The position numbers and the translations under genes are program-made. Positions 10,780-23,500 of a stretch of 64,000 nucleotides of DNA are shown in pieces. The notes beneath the pieces were generated by a model. It did no database searches, was not told the DNA's origin, and saw only the letters and a list, made by a program, of their open reading frames with translations. Position 1 is the first letter of the stretch. The number at the start of each line of letters is the position of its first letter. The stretch is from Muricea muricata (lineage: Eukaryota > Cnidaria > Anthozoa > Malacalcyonacea > Plexauridae): the NCBI GenBank assembly GCA_963855995.1, contig OY979720.1, positions 18,250,139-18,314,138 of the forward strand. Reading direction: 5' to 3'.

Positions 10780-10990
10780 ATTTTATATGCAGCAAATTCA
10801 AGAAATGTTGTCCTTCAGAAATTTAAACAACCTTACGAGAGAGAGGGGGGCAATATTCAGTTCTGCCGCATTAATTTGTGTTGAAATCGATAGTTTTTAA
10901 GTCCTTTCGTAGTTTGTAGGGAAAAATATGTACGCGTGCATGAATACTGTAAATCAAGGGAATCATATGATGTGTTTTAGGCAATCAGGA

Positions 10991-13900
10991 ATGGATACGT
11001 TTGGTTATTTGGAATCAACGCATTCTGTGACCAGTAAGTTGTCACCGTTACCTTTCATGTCTACGCTTCATGTGTACTTCTATTTTTATGTATTGTAGTC
11101 TGGTTTAAAGCTATTTGTTAGGTGGAGTACGCCCTAGTTAGGATTACCCCCCCCCCAAGTTGACCCAAGAGTTAACATCTTCCAACAAGTTTGTGCTTAT
11201 AATGTTGGAAATATTATGTTAAAATTGTTCATATACTAGCTCCATTCTAAATTGATACTCGCCTGAAAAGCTTTTGGATGATTTTTGGTATTGTATTATA
11301 TTTGTGTTTTCAGTTGCGAACACATTTAAAATTGAAAGATTTCATGGTCTTGGTCTGTGGAAACATCACGATCCTTTAACATTCGACGAAGACCAGGTTG
11401 TTTTACACAGTACAGAACCACTCCCTTGTACTTATTCATGTTCAGCTCTCCGCCTTTCGAACTTACTAGATCGATTTTCCTGACATGCAGTGTAATTTTT
11501 TTCTCAATTTGCCCAAAGCAAACTCACTTGGCAGCAGTTAAGTTTTACGAAGTTTCATTGTACTGGTTAAAGACTGCCGGTCAGGTCTCCACAATTTAGG
11601 TCAGTTGGAAGTAAAGTTCCCTGCCGCAGATATTTATTTGAAACTTTTGGTTGTAAATATGCTCAAAACGCCATGTATAACTAAAACATACTACTCGATG
11701 AAATTACATTATTTAGCCATTATATATGAAAAAAATAAAGAACGAATGCATTGGCATATTGAACTGATAATGTAACTTCTCTAGTTTTTAGATCTCATGG
11801 AGTTATCTCAAAAATGGTACGTACATGCATGTTGTAGCACAGGAGAATGAATTAAGTTTCATTTTTCACATTTCCAAAATGAGACCATATACTTTTCTAG
11901 CTCTGTTGCTTACCGAGTTCTCTACAAAATTTAATGGCAGGATCACTCTGGCAGTTGAATTAATGTACAGTTGAATTTAATATAATAGGTTCAGAAGGTG
12001 TCTTGAGATTGACAAAACTTTCACGCTACCAAGTTTACTATGGGATATTTTGCCGAAAGCGAGTGCTAGTCAAATACATCCACATCTTCACATGTTTGTA
12101 TCCAAAGATTTTTATTTTTGTAAGTATTTGGGTAGATTGTTCTTTATAAAATACATATAGTCATTAGTATCATGCAGGTAGTGTTCATGTCATCAACATG
12201 AGCACAACCTGATACTATTGGCTGTCGTAGGAGATATTTTATAAGTCACTCCACATGCATCCATGTTTACTGTATATTGAAAAGACATGTTTTCAGAAGA
12301 CTCTCGTGAATAGATGTAGCATAAGTATTTATCGTATATATTACTTGACGTTCTAGCTGGTTGGGAGAAGATATTCCAAGCAGCAAACGAGTACAAAATA
12401 AATGAAGGAAGGAATTTTTTTAACGATCTTATCAAGGTACATACTGATCAATGTGTATCAGTATAATTTCCAGGTGACTATATATTGATTTCCCTGCATT
12501 CTGATTGCCACTGACCAGTGACTATAGCTATTTGATTTTTGCCTTTTTATACAGTAATGAATTTGAAGTGAATTTTTGTAAGTTTAGTTGATAATTATTT
12601 GTAAACACCTGGAAATTTGTACTGAAGGCTACTCAGGCTCGGTGATTACAAGCCTATATTCACATCGCCTTCGGCTCAGTGAATATAGGCTTGTAATCAC
12701 CTTTCCTTCGGCGACTAATCGTTAAAAAAGAGCTATAAACAATGTAATTATTGAAAAGATAGATATTCAAAGTGTTACCAATAATCTTCTTTAACAGATA
12801 CACACAATTCTCAAACTAAACATTACATATGGAGATGCTGTGGCTTACATCTCACTCGTAAGTTTTTATATTTCATGCTGATATTATTACTGACAGGGCG
12901 GGTAAGCCAATTGTGTCCACTTTTACATTTAGGTACCAAGTGTTTCAAATGAGGTGATCATTTTTAGCAAGCGACCAGGGGTGAATCTTTTCAGATTATT
13001 TTATAGGATAATGAAAGGTAAGAACGTCTCTTCCATGCCTATAGTTCATGAATAGATACAGTATGTCCTATATATTTTCTCGTTTATTTTCAGCATTTAT
13101 GAAGATGAAGCTGTACGCCATAACTGCGGGCGCTGTGTATCCTCCACTGGTATGTTAAAGAGCGCTGTAAAATGAGTCATGCTAAAAATCTCTCTCCACA
13201 AGTTTGGTGGGCGGAAACCGAAACACCCAGAAAAAATTTACGCTTTTCAGATGAGCCTTAAATAATAGTTTAGGCGACTTTACCGCGACATGCCAAGCCC
13301 CGAAATTTTGAGGTTAATCATTGAATTGAGTATATTTCTTGCAAAGCATTATAACCTAATCTTGTTGCTTTTAGATTCAGGACTCGTCAGCTTCAAGAGA
13401 TGACATTCCATGTATCATAAGAATTGTAAACCGTGGCCCTGCAGACAAGTGAGCATTCCACATTTTCATTAAATATTCACTCAATTGCAGTTGATTTCAT
13501 GTCAGTTTTGTTTAACAACGCTTTGACCTTTTTGTTGTTTTTCATATTCTTCTGCTTGTTTAGAATGCGCTCTGACATTAGCTCAATGGAATTATTTGGG
13601 GTACGTTTTTAATATACTATTCTCCAAGTAATCTTCGGATGAAAGGCATGCAATAATTATTTATCATAGGCAAATATCCAGACTTTATGTTAGTTTTACC
13701 CAAGCGCCGACTGCATGTAGAAATATGTTCATCTCAGTAATTTGTGCATGGAATATCAAGAAATAGTATTCATAAAAAGGGAGGTCATTTCAACAGGAAA
13801 GGCTAGTTTTCATTTGGTCGTAACTGTCGTATCAATGTCATTCTCGACGATCTGATATAGTCTAGATCTATAGTCATATTAGTCATTAAGTGTACATGGG

Positions 13901-14228
13901 CGTACATGCTCTATCGCATCGTTGACTTTAATTTATTCACGACGTTCATGACTCAATGAAAACTATGTTTATGCAATGAGCCAGTACTTCAATTTCATCA
14001 CGGTCTTTACCATTTATTTATCCTAATGTCACGGATAGTTGTGGTTAATCGTTATTTCATCTCTAACCTCTGTTAATGAACTTCTGTCATTTATATTTCT
14101 AACAAGACAAACACGCGAAACTTCCCATCTCATCATGACTGGCTTTCTATGGCTTTTTCTAGAGTGGTAACATCAACGTGGACTTTTGGGATTTCAGAAA
14201 TAAACTCCTAGAAAACATTGAAAAATAA
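10991..14228 (+). CDS. Unidentified 11-exon protein-coding gene (248 aa)
   Basis: Exons: 10991-11033, 11314-11396, 11785-11816, 11989-12119, 12357-12436, 12798-12857, 12933-13017, 13094-13149, 13375-13448, 13564-13600, 14163-14228. All introns are GT-AG, all phases agree, and the total is 747 nt ending in TAA, which is strong evidence for a real gene. The protein starts M-D-T-F-G-Y-L-E-S-T-H and ends L-L-E-N-I-E-K. Notable stretches: G-L-W-K-H-H-D-P-L-T-F-D-E-D in exon 2, L-P-S-L-L-W-D-I-L-P-K and I-H-P-H-L-H-M-F in exon 4, and G-N-I-N-V-D-F-W-D-F in the last exon. I see no signal peptide or long membrane segment. I do not recognise the family. The first exon is preceded by a splice acceptor (TTTTAG at 10980), so a 5' UTR exon or further coding exons upstream are possible. 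Confidence 0.8.
12641..12701. repeat. Perfect 23-bp-arm hairpin
   Basis: GGTGATTACAAGCCTATATT at 12641 begins an arm of 23 bp that recurs as its exact reverse complement at 12679-12701, with a CGCCTTCGGCT-type loop. It lies in an intron of the unidentified gene. The loop resembles other small foldbacks in this window (for example 23298-23438). Confidence 0.85.
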
Positions 14229-14879
14229 AGGTAACAAGCATGCACATAAGAAAATTTGTAAAGTTTAAGAAGAAACAAATTTCGTGGATTGCAATTCCTG
14301 TACGTATTGGTCAAAAGCTGTGCAAGGGAGGCAGGTTTACTCCACTTTTGTTGTAGAATTTCAGGCTGTAGTTCAAAATAGCCAATGTTAATGTTCTAAT
14401 TCTACTGCGTGTATGAAGACATATGTACTAACTTGTATTAACTAAGATACAATTAAGTGCACTTTCATGACAGTATAATGTTGACTAGTGTTTGCTGGTA
14501 CCGCGTTGTTCACTCATAACCCCATCCCCCTCCCATCCCCCATCCCCCTCCTAAAAGAGCTTGCTTATCCAGCACTGATCATTAATTCTTGCTAGGATTT
14601 GGTATTGCAGAAGAAAGTGAGCTGATGTAAGGTATGACCGCCATGCAACGGAACTAAATCTTGCCAGGAAATATTCTGATTTATGGTATGATGTGGAATA
14701 GCATCCCATGGTATCACATGAAATTTCCCGGAAAGTGCCCAGAAATGTTACGTTACTTCAAAATTATTATTTAAAATTTTAATATGGAAATATGACATAG
14801 TGCCATCTCTATAGATTTTATTAAATTACGTGATATGAGGACAATATGTAACTTACATTTACTAATATAATTTATAATA

Positions 14880-15893
14880 ATAAAAGTAATAATAATAATA
14901 ATACAGCTTTTAAGTCATTATTTAAAAATATTATTATTTTCTCAAAATCAATCAATTTATCTTGTACATACTGAATGAATTGTATACAATTTTAGTTATG
15001 ATTTCCAGTTTTGAATTATTGACTAACTCTGTGTAGAGTAAACGCACGGTGTAGTGCTATGACATTTAACCAAACACCGCACAAAAAGAAAGTTCCCCCT
15101 ACATATATCAGAATACATTCTAAACAAATGAATCGCTGTTAATCAAACCTAGAACTAATTGGACCTATTCTGGGCATGATTTAAACGGCTTTACACGATT
15201 GCACTACGATTTTGTGTTTACCAATGAATGGCGAATCACACGGATCACCAGGGTTGCCAGATCACTGCATTTTTGAGGCCAAATCGTCATTAGTGTAGTC
15301 AAGTAAACAAAGAAAACAAAAGCCAAGTACAAAGAAAAACAAAGAGCATTGTTGAAGATTTGGCCTCAAAAATGCAGTGATTTGGCAACCCTGCGGATCA
15401 CACTAGCATATTCAGCATGTTAATTTTTAAAATCGGGTATTTTTGTATTCAATGGGGTTTAACTCATTATTGCACGCATGAGTGACCCAATTCTTCACAC
15501 ACCATTAAGCAACCTACCATTGGTCCAAGTAGTTCTAGGTTTGATTAACAATGTTCATTTGTTTAGAATTTATTCTGTTGTATTTAGGTGGGAACTTTCT
15601 TTTTGTGCGGTGTTTATTATTCGGCTTAATCGTATCTGATATGGACGTATAATCAAAGTGGACAATGTGATAAGCATCTACAAGAAAAGATGGATCTGTG
15701 CTACATGTATGTTGGATCGTCAAAGATTCGAAAATTTCAGGTAATTTACTGCTAAACTTTTACTAGCATGCCATTATGTTTTGAAATTTCAGTTGACAAA
15801 GAAGTGTGCGTAGACGTGCTAAAGTCCAACATTGAAGACAAGGCCTGGAAACCCGCCTTGTACCGCTTCGAATGCTGATTCATATCAGCATTC
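14880..15893. repeat. Duplicated segment, copy 1 (of haspin 3' region), interrupted
   Basis: 14880-15070 and 15616-15893 match 17085-17270 and 17275-17580 in the same orientation, from an AAT microsatellite to the last codons of haspin read antisense. The copy is split by a foldback element (15071-15615) that is absent from the other copy. At its right end the haspin-derived piece is followed by its own inverted copy (about 15847-15930), forming a palindrome centred on CTGATTCATATCAG. Confidence 0.8.
15071..15615. mobile_element. Foldback MITE with a second palindromic element nested inside
   Basis: The left end CAAACACCGCACAAAAAGAA and the right end, read inverted, AAACACCGCACAAAAAGAAA, match with interruptions for about 90 bp. 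Inside (about 15248-15397) is another inverted repeat built on CAGGGTTGCCAGATCACTGC and its complement. The duplicated locus at 17270 lacks the insertion, which confirms it as mobile. No ORF. Confidence 0.82.
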
Positions 15894-16281
15894 CAAGCTG
15901 TACAAGACGGGTTTCTAGGCCTGCCTATTGACGATGCTAACAGGACCTGGGTCGCCAGCAACACAAGACCTACATTTTTTATTTGCGTAGTGTTGCCATA
16001 TTGTTCTAACAAAACACATGGGACAAAGAACTGTGTCATGGATATGACGTCACAGCTTGACTTCAATCTTCGCATGCAAAGTGCCAAATTTCGTGACTTT
16101 GAAAATCTGTAGAAAAAAACTACGTGGTGTTTTTAGAAACGGCTTTCAGATTTGAACTCAGCGCAATAATCTGTATCAAAACGAGTAAAAATCTCGAAAT
16201 CGAAAATTTCGGGCTTCGCCCTCATCAACTATCACCGCATAGAAATCTCGACCTCGTAATCCAATTGTTAAATATATCAAG

Positions 16282-16521
16282 ATGGCGTCACGGGTGGATG
16301 TCTTCTCAGCACTCCTTCTTATAACGATAATTTATATTAGTTTCTGTGTGTATGAGAAGAGTTTTGTAAAGCCAGATGGTGTAAGTGTTACATTGGGAAG
16401 GGTGGATATCAGAGTGGATATGGGCAATGTGACTGAGAATCATATGTTTTCGTCATTGTGGCACTTGAACAACGTGGTCGAGCAGAGCTTGTATGGCGAT
16501 ATTCGAAAAAATCTATGTTAA
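16282..16521 (+). CDS. Small ORF (79 aa) with N-terminal hydrophobic segment
   Basis: ATG in a good start context (ATCAAGATGG). The product has a hydrophobic stretch at about residues 8-24 (V-F-S-A-L-L-L-I-T-I-I-Y), as in a signal peptide or anchor, then a polar region and a stop before a mariner-like repeat. I do not recognise it. It may be a real small secreted or membrane protein, the first exon of a lost gene, or chance. Confidence 0.3.
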   Translation: MASRVDVFSALLLITIIYISFCVYEKSFVKPDGVSVTLGRVDIRVDMGNVTENHMFSSLWHLNNVVEQSLYGDIRKNLC

Positions 16522-16550
16522 TGCTTTTGTTAATATTGTGTGGTGATATG

Positions 16551-16755
16551 CAGGGTGTCCCAAAAACTATTGAAAATGATCTATTGTTAGAATTTCAATG
16601 CCTAGCACTAAATTGAACCCACGAGTTGACAAACTATTGACATATTAAACCGTCATAATTAATACTAATACTCAGTGTTAGCCATTTTTATGCCAGACAA
16701 AAAAACTAAACCTACGAGTGCAAATTAAAAATGCAATCAAATTTTATGTAATCAA
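16551..16755. mobile_element. Truncated Tc1/mariner-type MITE (same family as 52818-53181)
   Basis: Starts CAGGGTGTCCCAAAAACTAT and runs parallel to the reverse complement of the right half of the complete copy at 52818-53181, past ATGCCAGACAAAAAAACTAA. The other terminal repeat is missing, so this copy is truncated. Confidence 0.8.
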
Positions 16756-17084
16756 AAATATATAATGATCTGCCAATTAACATTAGAAAGGAAGTAGATT
16801 TTAACAAATTTTTAAAGAAATTGAGACATCATTTTCAATAGTTATCAATTTGATATGATAGAATTTTTTGGCTTGTAAACTTGCTTCTTATATTGAACTA
16901 TAGTTTTTAACTAGTGTAATGAAAACATATATTTTCATAGTAAACTTTATGTACTATCAGTATAGCAAATAGGTAATGAGGGCACATATTGATAACAGTG
17001 TTTTATACACTGAAATGTCCACCCTCTTTAAATATTTGAATAATAATAATAATAATCTTTATCAACAAACTTTTTGAATAATAA

Positions 17085-17580
17085 TAATAATAATAATAAT
17101 AATACAGCTTTTAAGCCATTATTTGAAAATATTTTTATTTTCTCAAAATCAATCAATTTACCTTGTACATACTGAATGAATTGAATACAATTTTAGTGAT
17201 GATTTCCAGTTTTGAAATATTGCCTAACTCTCTGTAGGGAGTAAACGCACGGTATAGTGCTATGACATTTAATTATTACTCTGTTTAATCATATCTGGTA
17301 TGGACGTATAGTCAAAGTGGACAATGTGATAAGCATCTACAAGAAAAGATGGATCTGTGCTACATGTATCAAATTTGCGAATTACCTGGAATTTGCGAAT
17401 CTTTGACCATCTTCGGTCAAAGATTCGCAAATTCCAGGTAATTTACTGCAAAACTTTTACTAGCATGCCATTATGCTTTGAAATTTCAGTTGACAAAGAA
17501 AAGTTGGGAGACATTCTAAAGCCCATCATTGAAGACAAGGCCTGGAAACCCGTCTTGGACAGCTTGAAACGCTGATTCAT
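17085..17580. repeat. Duplicated segment, copy 2 (haspin 3' UTR and last codons)
   Basis: Uninterrupted partner of 14880-15893. It carries a small hairpin at about 17386-17435 (GCGAATCTTTGACC and its inverse around ATCTTCGGT), whereas the other copy has only the right half of that hairpin. It overlaps the 3' end of the haspin gene, so this is probably the source copy. Confidence 0.75.
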
Positions 17581-20500
17581 ATGATAAAACTTGGCGAAGA
17601 TAAGTTCTTATGTTTCTCTGAATACTGCTGTTTGGTTTCTTGTACTTCTTGGCGTTCAACATTTTGTCGATCAAATACCGAATCCACAAAAGATTTGAGT
17701 ACGGATTATGGCACTCCCAGTTGTTGCTAAAGAGAAATACATAAAGAAATATTGTTAATGGAAGATTAGAACTATTCCAAGCATATAGACACTTCCCGAA
17801 TTTGCTTGAGTGCACACGAAACAATAGCTTTAAATCGAGGCGGGGTATGAAGCCTATTGAAAAGAAGTGTTTTTTATGCCCACAGAATAAATTCGGGAAG
17901 TGTCTATTACATAAGTTTATAGGTTTCACATACAGGTTTCCTAGCAATCGTCTTTGAGGCAGGGCCAACCAGTAATGCATGTATTATTAGTGGGATCTTT
18001 GCAAACTTGCAATGCATCTGAGGGAATCGTAACTATTTAATACTTACTTATTTGCTTTCCGCATCAGCCTGTAGACCTGAAATTGGTAGTCTCCCTTGCC
18101 TTTAAATATATCAGGATCTTTTGCGAGATCACAGAACACCGTCACTCCATCTGTAATTGCGATATAAGCATAACACTTAAATAGATGGTTAGGCCATTCA
18201 TTAGATTAATATTACAAATTAGTTTCTATGTCAATAAATGTTGGCTCAAAATGCTGTCTTCCACCGTAACCTGCGCCGATAACGCTTACCTTTTGTCAGT
18301 CTGGATAATGTGAAATCAATAATGCTGACAAAAACGCCAGCACTCTTCACATATATATCTTTTCCACATAACTTATAGTGAATTTCCTTCCGTTTTGTCT
18401 TCTTAATGAGGACATTTCCCCAGTGAAGATCTCGATGTTCGAACGTAAGTGATATCTCGGCCACAGAAAGTGACATGACGACCTGTTGCAGAACACTCAA
18501 GGCTTCATCCATTGAACTAAACTTAAAACGCTCCAGATTTTCGCCACCATCCATGAATTCGAACACAACGAAATACTGATCAGATTGAAACATATCTAAA
18601 ACGCATTGCAATGTGCAAGTATAAAGTACATACTTAATGATTATCATGTGTAAATTGTTTTCACAACGCTCAACGGAAGAAAGAACTGCCCAGTATTTTT
18701 GTACACATACCAACGCGTAGAAATCATTTCTTGTTGCCCTACCTGGTCGTTGATTTTCACAATTATGGTTGTTCTTCCATTTGTCCCATTCATGTAACAA
18801 TTTCTCTGGATAACTGTCTTGAACCAGCATCACCCTAAATTATAATTAAAAGATGATTTCAGTTAATATTGTCAAGTATCAATCTGTTTCTAATGAACTA
18901 GACACTTAATTAATATGTACCTTTTCACTTTTATAAAGTTTGAACAAACATAAACAGCATTCTGAATATCCTACACGATAAAACAAAAGCACAATACAAT
19001 CACAACTATAACAGGATTTTGTAATACTATAGAGACTGATAGAAAAAACTTACATCGCATTCGTCGAGGTTACCGAGTTCCCTAAAACATTTATGAATAT
19101 AATGTTTCGTTCATATTTTTAAGAAAGGTGCCAGACACTTTACGTCCTTACGAACGCCCAACCCCAGCTAAAATAACCAGTGCTTTTGCCCCCATCATTA
19201 CAAGCAAAGATAACTTAACCATTACTTTGATATAACAATCTCTGGAATCATTTCTTCAAATGATTTTTGCGCCTCATCATTCACAGTGAAATTTCCTTCG
19301 ACAGGAATAACCTGAAAATAGATTTGTCCATCAATTGAAAATACTGAACGTACGACCAAGATTTCTAATCTGGCTGAAAATGTGGAAGTGGTCGTAGTCA
19401 CTAAGTTTGTTAGCCTCCTGTAACATATACTGGATTAAATGTGAATACAATCGGTTACCTAATGGATATACTGCAAATGTTTACGTCCTATGCTGGTTGG
19501 GTGTTGGTTTTACTGATATCAAAAGCATATCTTCTCATGCCAAAAGTATATTTATGCTACAGAAATGTTAAAATTCAGTCAAACTGTGGTAATATAATCA
19601 TTAGCATTGTTTGGTTCTTCAGGATCTCATCCGCGATCATATTCCGTTTTAGACCATTCACCTTTAATGCAACGTCTTCAACACCATCGTTCGTTTTATA
19701 AACTTCGCCATACGTCCCTTCGCCGACTTTGACACATTTTCTCAGCACACTGTACAAGGTGATAAAAGAAAACAGGCACTCTTAATATGATGCTCACTTA
19801 TAATTTATTCACATTTTCTGAGTCACCGCACAAGTTGCATTGAGGTAAACAAATTACCTCGCAGAGAGAATTTCCGTGAATTTCAAAGGTTTTTCTTGTT
19901 CACATTGGACGAGGATTTTCTGTTTTGGACTGAGCGGTGTTTTTCCACCGTGTTGCTGTTGGAAACTTGCTGGAGTAAGGGCTTCCTATAATAGCGCAAA
20001 AATAATTACACCACAATGCACCTCTTTATTTTTCGGACATGAGCAGTTGGGAAACTGTCCTTTTTAAGAACGAACAAAAACGTACTAGACATTAAAAGAC
20101 ATGCAGCTTATTGACATACAAATAAACCAATTCAGTTTGTTTTTTTCTTTCACCTCCTTGTGTGACAATTTTTTCTTTTTTTATCCCTGCTCGGCAAAAG
20201 AAAGAATTGCACTCCTAAGAGTAAAATTAATAATGCTTTACACCCTGTCATGCAAGTAACAAACTTATACCTTGAATGACGAATAACTAGGATTTTTGAC
20301 GGCAATCCTTCCAGTGTGGTTACCCGACACAGGAGTGTGGATGTCAGATGTCTTAGGAGTTACTTCTTCAGCAAATCTAATCTTGCCTGAACTACTTGAG
20401 CTGTGTCGTGGGGGTCGACTACTGGAACCCAGAGGTAGGAGGTCATGCCTTAGATGTCTTTGTGCGTGTAAATCTCCGTTTACATTCACAGCCTCCGTAG

Positions 20501-23500
20501 AGTTCTGTGAAGCCGACGTGTTCGAGTAACTCGATGATTTAAGAACATCGTTCTTATCCAGACACACCTTGGCGTCGAGTAAACGAAGTCCTCCCAATTT
20601 ACTTGATATTGTTTTCATATTCGCAGAATGGACTCCCGTTGTGTTGTCATATTCCTGATAATTGTCTATGGTATTAACGTCTTCATCATGTGCACCTCTA
20701 GAAAGATCTTTATCTAAAATATGATTCGTTCTTGAGATATTTGTTTGCACCGGATTTTTCCCGTTTGAATCATTGATATTCTTCCCAGCGACACTCTCTG
20801 GTCCTTTCTCAAAACTATTCATTTCATCTCGACAACAATCGTGCAAATTTTTGGGTTCGAACGAGGCATTTTCTATTGTGGCGGTACAAGTCTGCTGTTT
20901 TGGGTGTGAATCAGAAAGCCTCTCGTCACAAACAGCATTATGACTCTGAGATGGATTTTTGAACGAGAGCTTATCTTTGCAATAATTGTTGCAGATGTCA
21001 CGCCTACTCGAGGATCTATTCCTACGATCGTGTGCTTGATTACTGGAATTTAGTGGGGAGATTTCAAACAGAAGTGAATTTGAAATGTCAATTTCACTTA
21101 TGTTTGAAATCTCCGCACTAAATTTTGAATTTTCTCCTGTCGAGTCCGCCTCTAACAACAAGCTTCTTATCTTATCTGAGACATTTTTAATATCGTCGCT
21201 TGATAGTTTCTGCAGTTTTATTTCCACCTCCAGCTTGGCTCTTGTACTGGAATTCGATCCTCCACTTTTCAAACTCAAATCGTTTTCGGTCAGTTCTCTT
21301 GTCCAATCTATGTTACAGCTGTCTTTTTTCTGGCCTTCGTTACTACAATCCTTCATTTCATTGGCTGCAGCGTAGTAAGCATCTTCAGCCTTATCGGCTA
21401 AATTAGGCATCTTGCCACTCTGATTGGCTAAATTAGGCATCTTGCCACTCTGATTGGCTAAATTAGGCATCTTGCCACTCTGATTGGCTAAATTAGGCAT
21501 CTTGCCACTCTGATTGGCTATGTTAGACATTGATTTTTTACCGCTGTTCTCATTGGCTGATAGACGGCCATGTCCTTGACTATGATCGGAGAATAAATCA
21601 GGGCTAAAAAACTGATTTAGTATAGAGTCTGAGGCTACAAGAGGGCTAGTCACTGGTAACCGACGAGGTCTGACTGTTATACCTGAGTGGCTAGAATAGG
21701 GAGTTGAGTGACCCAGTAACTTTGGACTGTTGTTATCCTTTTCTGAACTGGACAATGAAGGCAAAACCTTTCTGCCATTGTCGTTTGATAGACTGTCGAA
21801 ACTTTTTTCCTTTGAAGAAATGCTTTCTACAGTTGAGGATGTTTTCTCACTAAATGATCAACAAAACTGTGCTTTATTTTGTGGAAAGAGGAGATGTTCA
21901 GCCCGGTAAGACTGTTTGGTAATTAAGGACTGGTGATTATTTACAACTTTGGTGCCATGGTGACCAAAGAAATTTATTGGATATTGGAAAATTATCTGGG
22001 TGCCCCTTTAAAGATGTTGTCTACTGTTAGGAATTCATTGTCTGCCAATTACATTTTTTGTAAAAAATTCCAATGGGTAGGGCATTTGAACTAGTTAAAT
22101 AGGTTGAACTAGTTCACTTTCTGATTGAATTCTTCTGTGAGATGAAAACATTAACCCAGTTTTATCTGGCAAACTCTCTCCTTCGCAGAAGTTTCTAAAT
22201 TCTAATATCCCTGAAAATTCCTTAGACTACACTATGTTTGGTGGAGGAGAAATTGAGAAAAAAATCGAAGGAAACCTTTGCCAACATTCTGTCAAAAATG
22301 GCTCGAAACTGGGGGGGGGAGTAGATGACTTTCATAATTATTTATTCATTATATCTCAATGATTCCCAATACTCAACATAAATTGGCAATGTTTATTCCT
22401 ATAATGTTTATTCTTGTAACTACAAAAATGCTAGAAGGTTTATTAGTCATATAACTATCGCCATAAAAGCAAAATAATATCAAGTGGTTAAGATATGTAA
22501 CAAATAAAGGTAAAATGGTCAGATCACAACTGCTTTTAGACAGATCATGACAGAAAGTTGGCAGAGGTTTCCAATTTCTCCTCCGCCCACAAACATAGTC
22601 GTCAGCAGTAATACTAATAAATACAGAAAAACATTGAAAACTAAGGAATGTACAGAGAAATTTGAATTTAGAAACCTCTGCAGAGGAGAGTCTGACGAAG
22701 CTAACAGGGTGTTTTCATCATGCAAAAGATTCTTTCATTGCCTAAACTGATAAAGTCAACGACCTTTGCCGTGTCTGCACTACTACAGTCTTGACAAAGG
22801 GCCTTTGCTCGAAATGTTAATTTTCACTTCATTGTTTTAGGTAGTGAAAGAACCAACTTTATAATATAGCATTTGTAAATTCTGAACGCTGATTGGCTAA
22901 GAGCCGTGTTCATATAACTCTATGTCAACACGGAAAGTTTCCCGCCACTCTTCTGTTATAGTTCTTTGTGCTATTTTATAAAAGAAATATAAAACATTTT
23001 TTCCGTATTGATATACAGTTGTATCAACACGAGTGGAAATTGGAAAAACGAGAAATTGTGTGGAAACACGACGCCCGCAGGGCAGAGTGTTTTCACACAA
23101 TTTCGAGTTTTCCCAATTTTCACAAGTGTTCTTAAATATATGGCCATACTTTGTGTGTACTGTGAACTGCACTACCTTCACAGGCAACACAAGCAACATT
23201 TGTTCAAGATGTTTTCATCTCAAGCTCCCGGCTACTAAAATATCCCAAATATTACATAGTACTGTAGTACTGAACTGCAGACAGAACGATAATAAACAAT
23301 TATTGAATGACGTCGAGCAGGATATGCGGAATTATTAAGGCAGAGGTTTGTGTTATCTGCCGAAGGCTGAGGCAGATAACACAAACCAAGGCCTTAATAA
23401 TTCCTCATATCCTGCGAGAACCGAATTCAATAATTGTTTCATTATTTTTTGAAAATAGTTTAAACTCTTGCTTTGTAAGTAAGAAGACACAAGCTGCTAA

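Noticed and set aside
17357..17575. Plus-strand frame with V-D-K-E-K-L-G and an acceptor-like start, partly kept in the duplicate at 15.8 kb
   Set aside because: It is antisense to the confirmed last exon of haspin, and the similarity to 15.8 kb is explained by DNA duplication. The copy has changed many residues.
18246..18289. Continuation of the haspin frame past the exon at 18290
   Set aside because: A GTAAGC donor at 18289 and the next exon at 18150 restore haspin similarity; the read-through tail is intronic.
20296..21406. Plus-strand ORFs opposite the large haspin exon
   Set aside because: Shadows of a long Ser-rich coding exon on the minus strand.
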